Below are positions 8,492 through 14,278 of a stretch of 14,914 nucleotides of DNA, in pieces. The notes beneath the pieces are model-generated. The model made no database searches and was not told the DNA's origin. It saw nothing but the letters and a program-made list of their open reading frames with translations. The stretch is from an uncultured Clostridia bacterium (GTDB lineage Bacteria > Bacillota > Clostridia > Oscillospirales > Ruminococcaceae): positions 1 to 14,914 of the forward strand of contig CANCXY010000057.1 of assembly GCA_947381875.1 (NCBI GenBank), in the 5' to 3' direction. Each line of letters opens with the position of its first letter. Positions within the stretch are counted from its first letter, which is position 1. Position numbers and translations under genes: made by a program.

Positions 8492-9083
8492 CCCCGCAGC
8501 GGGTCAGCAGCATATACGCGACACTGTTTTCCAAAAGGCTCTTGAACCAGACCTCGGTGTTGTCCGCGTCCAGCTCCTCCAGCAGACTGCCGCCTTTCAC
8601 CTCACACAACGCCGTCAGATAGTCGGCGGCGTTGTCCTCCGTGACCGTCTTTGCCGTCTCCAGCAGGCTGGCCGTCAGGCCGCCCCCGCCCTGTGGGATG
8701 CCGTACCGGTTTTCGAGGCTTTCGATCACCGCGCCCTCATCCCGCGGCTGCATCCTCCAGACCGGCACCGTGCGTCCCGCGCGGCTGTTGGTATCACTCA
8801 TATCAAACACATACCGCAGCTTGTACGGCGCATCGGTATCTTTTAGCAGCGCGATTCCGGTCGTTCCTTTGTTCACCCAGCGCCCGTACCGGTTCCAGAA
8901 GCTGATCTCCGCACAGGCCGTGGCCTCCGGCTTTTGCGCGAATATCAAAAGCTGGTCCCGAAAGCCGTATTTGAAATTGTTGGCGGCAGTGGTCAGGAAA
9001 GCCATATACGTCTCGCCGCTGCGCGTAATGTCCCGCGCGGTCTGCGCCGCCAGTTCTATGATAGATTCCTGCTTTGTCGGCAA
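8454..9083 (-). CDS. ArdC-like N-terminal part of the giant protein
   Basis: This 209-aa ORF starts with TTG at 9083 (GGAGGG seven bases upstream). Residues about 10-85 ('FLTTAANNFKYGFRDQLLIF', 'KPEATACAEISFWNR', 'GRWVNKGTTGIALL') match the ArdC-type N-terminal single-strand DNA binding domain. This is followed by 'LRYVFDMSDTN' and 'YMLLTRCG', which in relatives runs on without a break into the next part. After 'TRCG' the frame is wrong: the last 12 residues (ESLFRQGLCPRF) are an out-of-frame tail. Deleting one G at 8492-8495 restores 'RCGKVFSDRDFARVFDFDTP', which joins exactly to the middle fragment. ArdC domains bind single-stranded DNA and are linked with protecting transferred DNA from restriction. 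As a free fragment it might still fold and bind DNA. Confidence 0.82.
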   Translation of the reverse strand: MPTKQESIIELAAQTARDITRSGETYMAFLTTAANNFKYGFRDQLLIFAQKPEATACAEISFWNRYGRWVNKGTTGIALLKDTDAPYKLRYVFDMSDTNSRAGRTVPVWRMQPRDEGAVIESLENRYGIPQGGGGLTASLLETAKTVTEDNAADYLTALCEVKGGSLLEELDADNTEVWFKSLLENSVAYMLLTRCGESLFRQGLCPRF

Positions 9084-9090
9084 AGGCTTT

Positions 9091-9098
9091 CCCTCCTA
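9091..9098 (-). promoter_or_regulatory. Ribosome binding site of the giant gene, overlapping the DUF3848 stop
   Basis: The minus strand reads TAGGAGGG, in which TAG is the stop of the DUF3848 gene and GGAGGG the Shine-Dalgarno. Seven bases separate it from the TTG start at 9083. It decides the unusual TTG start and suggests reinitiation by ribosomes finishing the upstream gene. Confidence 0.8.
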
Positions 9099-9473
9099 TC
9101 GTTCAAGGCTGCTTTGCTGCTCCCGCCGCCTGATCTCACTGTCCGCACGCTGGACGATTGTTTCCAGAATATCCTCCATATAGCGGGCATCCTTCTTGTT
9201 GTAATCTTTGAAAATCTCGGCCAGAGGGTCTTTCAGCGCCATGAGCGCCTTGGCCTGTTTCGCCGGGAGGGGATTCGCATCCAATTCCGTCAGAATATCC
9301 TCACGCATGGTGTATTCATAGGTATGGTTCAAAATTTCCTCCGGCGTCTGGCTCAGAAGCCACGCGCGGTAATGTTCCTGCGCAGCAAACATCTTTTTGT
9401 ACAGCGCCGTGTTCAGCTGCTCTGCGCGGGTCTGGCGCACGGCCTTTGCCGCATCTTTTTCCAGCATATCCAT
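9096..9473 (-). CDS. DUF3848 domain protein
   Basis: This is a 125-aa protein. The core 'LNTALYKKMFAAQEHYRAWL', 'TPEEILNHTYEYTMREDIL' and 'DPLAEIFKDYNKKDARYMEDI' match DUF3848, a small helical family usually encoded just before or within giant methylase-helicase genes of Firmicute conjugative elements. The frame extends upstream to 9539, but the ATG at 9473 (or 9467) follows GGAAGGG directly after the previous stop and gives the usual family length. No catalytic motif is visible. It ends Ser-Leu-Glu-Arg, stop TAG at 9098-9096, and the stop is part of TAGGAGGG, the ribosome site of the giant gene. The function is unknown; its fixed position suggests it works with the giant protein. Confidence 0.86.
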   Translation of the reverse strand: MDMLEKDAAKAVRQTRAEQLNTALYKKMFAAQEHYRAWLLSQTPEEILNHTYEYTMREDILTELDANPLPAKQAKALMALKDPLAEIFKDYNKKDARYMEDILETIVQRADSEIRRREQQSSLER

Positions 9474-9484
9474 TCTGCCCTTCC

Positions 9485-9697
9485 TTACCGTTCCATGTCG
9501 CTGCGCCGCAGGCGGCTTTGGTGTAAATCCTTGGCCCATTCCGGGCGCATGTACTGCCGCCGAATCATCAGCGCATCCGACTTTTGGCTTTCCTTTTGGC
9601 TTTCACAGTAGGCCATCGCGTTGTTCACGTCCAAAAAATATTTTCTCGATTTGGCGCGGTCATCTGCCGCGTCATAGACCATCCAGCCCTGTACCAT
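9485..9697 (-). CDS. Small hypothetical protein (70 aa)
   Basis: I do not recognise this protein. It opens 'MVQGWMVYDAADDRAKSRKYF' and contains 'MAYCESQKESQKSDALMIRRQ'. It is charged and apparently soluble. An alternative ATG at 9715 would add 'MGKDRT', but the ATG at 9697 has AAAGGA seven bases upstream, inside that would-be extension, so the shorter form is chosen. The strong spacing rule of the neighbours (stop, then Shine-Dalgarno, then start) also favours it. It ends Ser-Asp-Met-Glu-Arg, stop TAA, with GGAAGG for the next gene attached to the stop and 11 bases to the next ATG. It is kept as a real gene because it fills an otherwise unexplained interval with correct signals at both ends. 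Confidence 0.72.
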   Translation of the reverse strand: MVQGWMVYDAADDRAKSRKYFLDVNNAMAYCESQKESQKSDALMIRRQYMRPEWAKDLHQSRLRRSDMER

Positions 9698-9715
9698 CGT
9701 TCTATCCTTTCCCAT

Positions 9716-10300
9716 TCACCGCTCCTGTCCGTCGCGCCGCTTCGGCTTGGGCTGCAACCGCGAGGGGCTTTCGCCGTTTTCGGGGCGGATGAAGTCGATC
9801 CTGCCCGCCGCGTAAATCGCGTTGTCGTTGAGCTGCCGCTGCCATGCCTTCTCAGAGGGCGCCCAGTGAAAGCCGTTCTGTTTGAGCACCGTCCTCTTTT
9901 CCGCATCCGGTTTCTCATCGAACAGCAGCTGCAAGCGGTTGTTTTCCATATTCGCAACGGCCTTTCCTCCCGCAAATGTCCAGCCCACATAACCCGTTTC
10001 GCGGCTTTGCTCCAGCGATTCGAGCCTTTGTTTGAGCCGCCGAATCTCTGCGCTGTTGTTCGTGAGAGCATACGACGGAAACGGTCCCTTGTCCCACGAA
10101 TAACCGTTCCTCGCCTTTGCATCTAACTTGTCCGCCTGCTCCGGTGAAAGATCGGGAAAGCCCCGCATGGTGCCGAATTTGCGGTAATAGGCGTTCACGG
10201 ATTTCATATATTCCTGCTGCTTTTTGCATTCCTCTAACTTTGCCGTCAGCTTTTCGATGGCCTGCGGGTCGTCGCTGCTGATTGCTCTGGTTACGCTCAT
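9716..10300 (-). CDS. Conserved mobile-element protein, DUF3560-like (194 aa)
   Basis: The N-terminus is helical, with 'AIEKLTAKLEECKKQQEYMKS' followed by 'VNAYYRKFGTM' (about 15-45), a pattern seen at the front of DUF3560-like and related phage or plasmid proteins. The middle has 'PFPSYALTNNSAEIRRLKQRLESLE' (about 73-97), and the C-terminal half has 'ENNRLQLLFDEKP' and 'LKQNGFHWAPSEKAWQRQL' (about 118-155), which are strongly conserved segments in this type of protein. The coiled-coil-like helices suggest self-association; no enzyme motif is apparent. The ATG at 10300 is preceded by AGAAAGGA. It ends Gly-Gln-Glu-Arg with TGA. The next possible ATG lies immediately after, but the better start of the following gene is 18 bases on. 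The assignment to DUF3560 by memory is moderate; the function is unknown. Confidence 0.82.
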   Translation of the reverse strand: MSVTRAISSDDPQAIEKLTAKLEECKKQQEYMKSVNAYYRKFGTMRGFPDLSPEQADKLDAKARNGYSWDKGPFPSYALTNNSAEIRRLKQRLESLEQSRETGYVGWTFAGGKAVANMENNRLQLLFDEKPDAEKRTVLKQNGFHWAPSEKAWQRQLNDNAIYAAGRIDFIRPENGESPSRLQPKPKRRDGQER

Positions 10301-10348
10301 TTTTCTTTCCTTTCTGCTGTTTCCAGCCTGTTTTCTAAATGCGGAGAA

Positions 10349-10570
10349 TTACCGCTCCAGCCCCTGCTCCTGTACCGTGGGGATGATGCCGTACACATCG
10401 TCCACAAAGTACCGTCCTGCAAACGGGTTAAAAATTGCATGGCAGCGCACGCCCCGGTATTCGGCCAGATAGTCGTTGTCGCCCAGACGCCGGATAATGG
10501 TCGCCTCGCCCAAGTGGTTTTTTCCGTCCTGTTTCAGCGAATGGATATAGCACTCGCATTTCTGCATCAT
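10349..10570 (-). CDS. Small hypothetical protein (73 aa)
   Basis: This short protein has no family I can name. It reads as a compact alpha/beta fold: 'CECYIHSLKQDGKNHLGEA', then 'DNDYLAEYRGVRCHAIFNPF' and 'GRYFVDDVYGIIP'. The frame is open further upstream, to 10723, but that extension runs inside the 207-aa gene and has no ribosome site. The ATG ATG pair at 10570/10567 is preceded by AAGGAGG (10582-10576) at five or eight bases, so the start is one of these. It sits 10 bases after the preceding stop. Two cysteines near the N-terminus (CEC) and one in 'RCHAIF' are not arranged as a clear zinc site. It ends Gly-Leu-Glu-Arg and is followed by a 48-base gap, the longest in the run, with no visible promoter. 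Confidence 0.75.
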   Translation of the reverse strand: MMQKCECYIHSLKQDGKNHLGEATIIRRLGDNDYLAEYRGVRCHAIFNPFAGRYFVDDVYGIIPTVQEQGLER

Positions 10571-10580
10571 TATCCCCTCC

Positions 10581-11204
10581 TTAACGCTCCTGTTCCTGTC
10601 GTTCTCGGCGCTGCTTTTGCCCAGCCTGTCGCTGCCCGATCTCCGCGGCACGCCTCTCTGCCCAATCCGGCAGGCACTCCGGTTTGACCTCGCCCAGCAC
10701 ATCATACCGCCGCCAGCGCACACTCTCGCCGGTGTACAGATTCACGCAAAAACAGGTGGTGCCGTAACTGTTTGCCGCCGCGCCGGAGCCGCCGTCCACA
10801 AGCACAAGCTGGTGATCTGCGCTCCGGTATTCGGGCCGCAGGGCAGACGGCTTGATGGCGACCACCTTGCCGTCGATGTCCTGCCCATAGTCGTGGGGAA
10901 GGCACATTTCTGTGGTGACGGTCGTGCGTGGCACGGTCACCTTGGCCCATTCCTCGCGCACCTTCTGGCACTGCTGGCGCACATACTCTGCAAACTGTTC
11001 GGCCACTTCCACAAAATTGTCGCTGGAAAAGCACTCCTCGTATCGCTCGCGGTACTGAATGATTTCAAAAATCTTCTGGTACAGAGCGCAGAAATACGGC
11101 TGGTCGCTCGCGGGATCGACGCCAAACACCACCTCCCGATCTCCGATGCGCAGGGCCTGCGTAATCTCGTAATTTCCTGCCATCCGCTTTTCCGATTCAG
11201 CCAT
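10581..11204 (-). CDS. Conserved mobile-element protein of unknown function (207 aa)
   Basis: The pattern around 'TEMCLPHDYGQDIDGKVVAI', 'ALRPEYRSADHQLVLVDGG' and 'NLYTGESVRWRRYDVLGEV' (about residues 100-180) resembles proteins I have seen in Clostridial conjugative elements, but I cannot attach a reliable family name. The N-terminal half ('GDREVVFGVDPASDQPYFCALY', 'FVEVAEQFAEYVRQQ') looks like a beta-rich start followed by helices. The last 25 residues are Arg/Gln/Glu-rich. No transmembrane segment or signal peptide is seen. The ATG at 11204 has AGGAGGG eight bases upstream, inside the preceding gene, and overlaps that gene by eight bases. The gene ends Gln-Glu-Arg with stop TAA, which is part of TAAGGAGG, the Shine-Dalgarno of the next gene. 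Confidence 0.82.
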   Translation of the reverse strand: MAESEKRMAGNYEITQALRIGDREVVFGVDPASDQPYFCALYQKIFEIIQYRERYEECFSSDNFVEVAEQFAEYVRQQCQKVREEWAKVTVPRTTVTTEMCLPHDYGQDIDGKVVAIKPSALRPEYRSADHQLVLVDGGSGAAANSYGTTCFCVNLYTGESVRWRRYDVLGEVKPECLPDWAERRAAEIGQRQAGQKQRRERQEQER

Positions 11205-11445
11205 CCGTACCGCCCTCCTGATTGCAATATTCCAGCAGCTTCTTTACGGCGAGAAGGCCCGCGGGATCATCCACCACCATCTGCTGCAAATACAGCACCG
11301 CGCGGATTTCCGGCACCGTGATCCGAGGCAGTTCCGCCAGCATCAGCGGCGGCACAAACAGCATCAGCGCCGGGGGCAGCTCCGCCTCGCGGAACACCCG
11401 CACAAGGCGCTCCATAAAGCGTTCACGTTTCGCTTTTTCTTCCAT
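11197..11445 (-). CDS. Small hypothetical protein (82 aa)
   Basis: I do not recognise this protein. It starts with a charged segment ('MEEKAKRERFMERLVRVFREAE'), then a proline-bearing hydrophobic stretch ('LPPALMLFVPPLMLAELPRIT', about 24-44) and two predicted helices ('EIRAVLYLQQMV', 'PAGLLAVKKLLEYC'). The hydrophobic stretch is broken by prolines, so I do not call it a membrane span. The ATG at 11445 is preceded by AAAGGAG ten bases upstream. The stop overlaps the start of the 207-aa gene by eight bases, which suggests coupled translation. It is the one accessory protein in the run without an Arg C-terminus: it ends Thr-Asp-Gly, because the overlap fixes that sequence. The reading is supported by its position between two real genes with ribosome sites on both sides. 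Confidence 0.7.
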   Translation of the reverse strand: MEEKAKRERFMERLVRVFREAELPPALMLFVPPLMLAELPRITVPEIRAVLYLQQMVVDDPAGLLAVKKLLEYCNQEGGTDG

Positions 11446-11461
11446 TGGTCAAAAACTCCTT

Positions 11462-12109
11462 TCATCGTTCCTCATGTCCGGCCAAGCGGCGCGCCGGCCT
11501 GCTTTTTTGCGTTTCCTTCTTTTTCAGCCAGTCCAGCATGGGAATAAGCTGCGGCACCTCTTTGAAACCGATGCTGTCCACATAGAACGCCTGTGCGCCC
11601 TGCCTGCCGCGCACTACGACCACATCGCTGACAGACAGCGAGCGCATGGTCTGCGCGTCAGGGCGGTCGTCCCGGTTGTGGCGGTCATAGATGCCGTCCA
11701 ACGTCATGCCCGACTCCAGCGGCGCAGTGTAAACACGCACATAGTCCTTGGCCGAAAGCTGGTTTTTTGCCCGCTCATAGGACAGGAACAGATAGTCCGC
11801 GCTGTCCTCGGTGGCCGGAATCTGGTAAATCTCATAGGTGCTGTCCCTGTCCTGCACGGGCGGCGCGGGTTCTTCCCGCACGCTGATGGCGGGGCAGTCG
11901 ATGCTCTCCATCCATTCATCCGATTGCAGCAGACGTTTGCCGTTTTCACCCCAGTACAGCACCACGCAGATCGGCTCACCGCAATCGTTGGATTCCATCA
12001 CATCGCGCAGGAAGGCTTTTTCATCAAAATAGTCCTTTACGTCTCCGATGCCGCCCGCATACAGGTATTCAATGCTTGCGATAGGCCATTTCCATCGGAT
12101 TTCATTCAT
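11462..12109 (-). CDS. YodL domain-containing mobile-element protein
   Basis: This is a 215-aa protein. Residues about 91-188 match the YodL-like domain found in many Firmicute conjugative elements: it opens with 'YEIYQIP', then has 'VYTAPLESGMTLDGIYDRHN', 'SLSVSDVVVV' and 'AFYVDSIGFKEVPQL'. The N-terminal 80 residues ('YAGGIGDVKDYFDEKAFLRDV', 'GEPICVVLYWGENGKRLL') are not a domain I can name. A short Pro/Asp-rich linker at about 80-90 separates the two. The ATG at 12109 has AAGGAG nine bases upstream. The biochemical role of YodL domains is unknown. The gene ends Gly-His-Glu-Glu-Arg, stop TGA at 11464-11462, with AAAGGAG for the next gene abutting the stop. The tail is Lys/Arg-rich (about 195-210), which could contact nucleic acid, though that is only inference. 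Confidence 0.82.
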   Translation of the reverse strand: MNEIRWKWPIASIEYLYAGGIGDVKDYFDEKAFLRDVMESNDCGEPICVVLYWGENGKRLLQSDEWMESIDCPAISVREEPAPPVQDRDSTYEIYQIPATEDSADYLFLSYERAKNQLSAKDYVRVYTAPLESGMTLDGIYDRHNRDDRPDAQTMRSLSVSDVVVVRGRQGAQAFYVDSIGFKEVPQLIPMLDWLKKKETQKSRPARRLAGHEER

Positions 12110-12130
12110 TGGTCATTTCTCCTTTTCTCA

Positions 12131-12532
12131 TTATCGCTCCAGCAGCCAGCCTTTGCGCCCCAGCCGCTCGTCGGCGGGTTTCACGCGCGGATGCTGCGGC
12201 ACGGCCATCCATGCGTCGCCCGTGTCCACAAGCTGCTCCGGGTAGAGATAGCGCCGCGAATACCGCTCGGCCTGCTTGCGGGTCAATTCCCTCAACCTTT
12301 GTCCGTCCCAACCGCAGACAAAGGCGCGGCCCTTGAGGGCAAGCTGTTCGTTGATCGAGCGGTTGAGCGGCAAGTCGTCCTGCACCTCGCTGCAAACAAG
12401 CGCGATCACCTCATTGCCGAAGGGCAGCAGCATCTGGCGGTTGCCCTTGATGATTTTCTCCGCTGCCTCCGCTTCATCCCGAAAGGATGCGGTATACGGG
12501 GAATAGCCCGGCTCCAATACAAGCACACGCAT
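12131..12532 (-). CDS. DUF3846 domain protein
   Basis: This 133-aa protein starts 'MRVLVLEPGYSPYTASF', the typical opening of DUF3846 proteins ('VLVVEPG..P'). It continues with 'QMLLPFGNEVIALVCSE' and 'LPLNRSI', the family's beta-strand core with the conserved 'PLNR'. A longer reading from 12562 is possible, but the ATG at 12532 has a purine-rich AGGGGG seven bases upstream directly after the parB stop, so the shorter form is preferred. The C-terminal half, with 'KGRAFVCGWDGQRLRELT', also fits small proteins of this family. No catalytic motif, signal peptide or membrane segment is visible. The function of the domain is unknown; it is common in conjugative elements and phages of Firmicutes. 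It ends Leu-Leu-Glu-Arg, 13 bases after parB and 21 bases before the next gene. Confidence 0.85.
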   Translation of the reverse strand: MRVLVLEPGYSPYTASFRDEAEAAEKIIKGNRQMLLPFGNEVIALVCSEVQDDLPLNRSINEQLALKGRAFVCGWDGQRLRELTRKQAERYSRRYLYPEQLVDTGDAWMAVPQHPRVKPADERLGRKGWLLER

Positions 12533-12545
12533 TCTGCCGCCCCCT

Positions 12546-13490
12546 TTACCGTTCCTGTCCAAGCTGGCGCTTTTTCAGATAAGCGTCCAGCACGCGGAAG
12601 ATCTGCGCGATCATCTGCTCGGAGTTTTTCGCGGCGGGGAAGTAGCGGTGCAGCTTTGCCAATGGAATGCTGACCTGCTGCTCGCGCGGGGATACGCTCG
12701 GCGCGCGGGCGGTCATGATGTGGGACAGCCTTTCCTCATCCAGCGATTTTTCTTTGCTGGCGGCCTTGAGCTGCTGCGCCTGTGACAAGGACGGCGTGCA
12801 TTCTTCGCTCTGGATGTACTCGAAAAATTGCTGCTGTTCCTCCGGGGCGAGATACGAGAGTTCCACTGCGGGATTGAATTTCAGCCGGTTTTCCTCAACA
12901 AGTTCCTGCAAGGGCGGGATGAGTTCATTCAGGCGGATGAAACGTTGGATTTGTCGGCCGCTTTCACCTGCTTTTTCTCCAATAATGTCCGCCGTCTCTA
13001 ACTTCCCGACAACTTGTCGGGAAGTTAAATCGTTTCGTTTTCCTTGCCGCTTCATCGCCTCCAGCTTCATTTTGTACGCCTTTGCCTTTTCAATGGCGCT
13101 CACATTCTCCCGCTGGCAGTTCGTGTCCACCATACGAATCACGGCGGTGTCGTCGTCCATCTCCCGCACCAGCACCGGCAGCGTTTCAATGCCCGCCAGC
13201 TCACACGCCCGCTTGCGCCGGTGCCCCGCCACGATCTCATACCCGCCCTCTGGCCGGGGCCGCGCGATCAGCGGCGTCAGAACGCCGTACTCCTTGACGC
13301 TCTCCACCATCCGCTTCATCTCCTCATCGTCCCGCACCTGAAACGGATGATTCGGGAACGGGAAAAGCTGGTCAAGCGGCAGCTCCTGCACCTTTTCCAG
13401 CGCCGCGTCCCGCCGCTCCTCCTCGGTCGAAAACAGGCTATCGAGCGAGGGCAGGCTGATATTGCTTCCGTACACTCTGGATGCGCTCAT
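12546..13490 (-). CDS. parB: ParB/Noc-family partition DNA-binding protein
   Basis: This 314-aa protein is the DNA-binding partner of ParA. The N-terminal ParB/sulfiredoxin-like nucleotide-binding domain covers about residues 35-130, with 'VAGHRRKRA' (87-95), equivalent to the GERRxRA CTP-binding box, and 'CQRENVSAIEKAKAYK' (125-140). The central helix-turn-helix region is about 155-200 ('SGRQIQRFIRLNELIPPL'). The rest is helical and less typical. The ATG at 13490 is well supported: AAAGGAGGT (13507-13499) lies eight bases upstream, inside the end of parA. A perfect 29-bp palindrome (12999-13027) lies in the codons for residues 155-164, at the front of the helix-turn-helix region, and could be the protein's own binding site. 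The protein ends Gly-Gln-Glu-Arg. Noc and mobile-element ParB proteins are hard to separate by sequence alone, so the symbol is the generic one. Confidence 0.95.
   Translation of the reverse strand: MSASRVYGSNISLPSLDSLFSTEEERRDAALEKVQELPLDQLFPFPNHPFQVRDDEEMKRMVESVKEYGVLTPLIARPRPEGGYEIVAGHRRKRACELAGIETLPVLVREMDDDTAVIRMVDTNCQRENVSAIEKAKAYKMKLEAMKRQGKRNDLTSRQVVGKLETADIIGEKAGESGRQIQRFIRLNELIPPLQELVEENRLKFNPAVELSYLAPEEQQQFFEYIQSEECTPSLSQAQQLKAASKEKSLDEERLSHIMTARAPSVSPREQQVSIPLAKLHRYFPAAKNSEQMIAQIFRVLDAYLKKRQLGQER
12999..13027. repeat. Perfect 29-bp palindrome within parB (candidate parS-like or operator site)
   Basis: The left arm TAACTTCCCGACAA (12999-13012) and right arm TTGTCGGGAAGTTA (13014-13027) are exact reverse complements around a single central base at 13013. 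The site encodes parB residues 155-164. In the mRNA it would fold as a stem of about 12 bp with a 5-base loop, but no U tract follows, so a terminator is unlikely. It differs from the canonical chromosomal parS palindrome. The inner TTCCCG/CGGGAA recalls the Noc-type site, but the spacing is different. In Bacillus subtilis a parS site lies inside the parB homologue, so this location has a precedent. The function here is inferred. Confidence 0.75.
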
Positions 13491-14262
13491 GCCCTGCCAC
13501 CTCCTTTGCCAGTGCTACATAGGCCAGCGACGCTTTGCCGGACGGGTCATAGTCCAGCGCGCTGCGCCCCACGCCCGTACTCTCGGCAGCGCGGGTGCAG
13601 ATCGGGATTTCGCTCTTGTAGATATGCAGTTGGTGCCCGTATGTCCGCCGCAGCGCCGCGCTCACATCCTTGGAAAGATTCGTGCGGCTGTCCACCATCG
13701 TCAGCACAATGCCGTCAATTTCCAGCTTCGGGTTGATGCGCTTTTTCACCATCTGGATGCTTTTCACCAGCGCGATCAGCCCTTTCATTGGGAAATGCTG
13801 CGCCTGCACCGGGATCAGCACCCTGTCGGCTGCCGCCAGCGCGCCGACCGTCAGCAGGCCCAGCGACGGCATACAGTCGATCAGGCAGTAGTCGTACCGG
13901 TTCTGAAAAGGGGCCAGCGTATCCCGCAGGATGATCTCATGGCACATGGTGTTGACCAGCTTCACGTCCATGTCGGCCAGCTCAATATCCGAGGGGATGT
14001 AATCGACGCCCTCTTTGCTGTGCCGGACGCCGGACAGTCCCGCGTTTTCTTTGCCCGCGATCTCGGCGTCCATGAGGGTAGAGAGCGAGACGGGCAGGCT
14101 GTCCAAATCCTCACAGCCGAGATAGGCCGTCAAATCCCCCTGCGGGTCGGCGTCCACCAGCAGCACGCGCTTGCCCTGCTGCGCCAGCGCCACGCCGAGG
14201 TTGACGGCGGTCGTTGTCTTGCCCACGCCTCCTTTCTGGTTGGCGATTGCGATTGTTTTCAC
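13438..14262 (-). CDS. parA: ParA/Soj-family partition ATPase
   Basis: This 274-aa protein is a deviant-Walker ParA ATPase that moves or positions element DNA together with ParB. The Walker A motif 'KGGVGKTTT' is at residues 10-18, including the signature lysine of the ParA/MinD group. The A' motif 'VLLVDADPQGD' is at 33-43 and the Walker B 'CLIDCMPS' at 126-133. There is no long N-terminal helix-turn-helix extension, so it is the short Soj-like type. The start is GTG at 14262, with AGGAGG ten bases upstream. The C-terminal 53 bases overlap parB, whose ribosome site lies inside parA, so the two are probably translationally coupled. Unlike most neighbours it does not end in Glu-Arg, although an internal '...AGHER' sits 14 residues before its end, at the parB start. 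It probably serves the excised circular form of the element. Confidence 0.96.
   Translation of the reverse strand: MKTIAIANQKGGVGKTTTAVNLGVALAQQGKRVLLVDADPQGDLTAYLGCEDLDSLPVSLSTLMDAEIAGKENAGLSGVRHSKEGVDYIPSDIELADMDVKLVNTMCHEIILRDTLAPFQNRYDYCLIDCMPSLGLLTVGALAAADRVLIPVQAQHFPMKGLIALVKSIQMVKKRINPKLEIDGIVLTMVDSRTNLSKDVSAALRRTYGHQLHIYKSEIPICTRAAESTGVGRSALDYDPSGKASLAYVALAKEVAGHERIQSVRKQYQPALAR
13499..13507 (-). promoter_or_regulatory. parB ribosome binding site inside parA
   Basis: The minus strand reads AAAGGAGGT, then eight bases, then the parB ATG at 13490. It lies wholly within the last codons of parA and supports the overlapping start. Ribosomes finishing parA would pass over it, which fits coupled synthesis of the two partition proteins. 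Confidence 0.85.
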
Positions 14263-14278
14263 GAAATTTGCTCCTCCT

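Larger units (their letters stand above)
80..9083 (-). pseudogene. Giant polyvalent protein gene: ArdC-like + DUF7007-like + N6-adenine methylase + SF2 helicase, interrupted twice
   Basis: Removing one G from the four-G run at 8495-8492 and reading through the TGA at 7390-7388 gives one frame of 3000 codons with no further stops. Order of parts: ArdC-like N-terminus (9083 to about 8700), a short bridge with 'SDISEMVLREI', an unknown helical segment and a DUF7007-like module (about 8250-7680), a Gly/Asp/Arg-rich stretch that overlaps tnpV (7566-7222), small linker domains (about 6035-5110), the methylase (about 4920-4000) and the helicase (about 2600-800). Known relatives are single proteins of about this size in conjugative elements and are thought to protect or process incoming DNA. 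Either break may be a true inactivating mutation, an assembly error or, less likely, recoding. The protein parts are listed separately below. Confidence 0.75.

Noticed and set aside
10571..10723. N-terminal extension of the 73-aa protein
   Set aside because: The extension is out of frame inside the 207-aa gene and lacks a ribosome site, while AAGGAGG sits directly before the ATG at 10570.
11222..12673. 483-codon open frame on the plus strand
   Set aside because: It runs antisense across four well-supported minus-strand genes with their own ribosome sites, and its translation shows no family pattern.
12999..13027. The parB palindrome as a transcription terminator or attenuator
   Set aside because: No U tract follows in the transcript, and it lies in the middle of an intact coding sequence.
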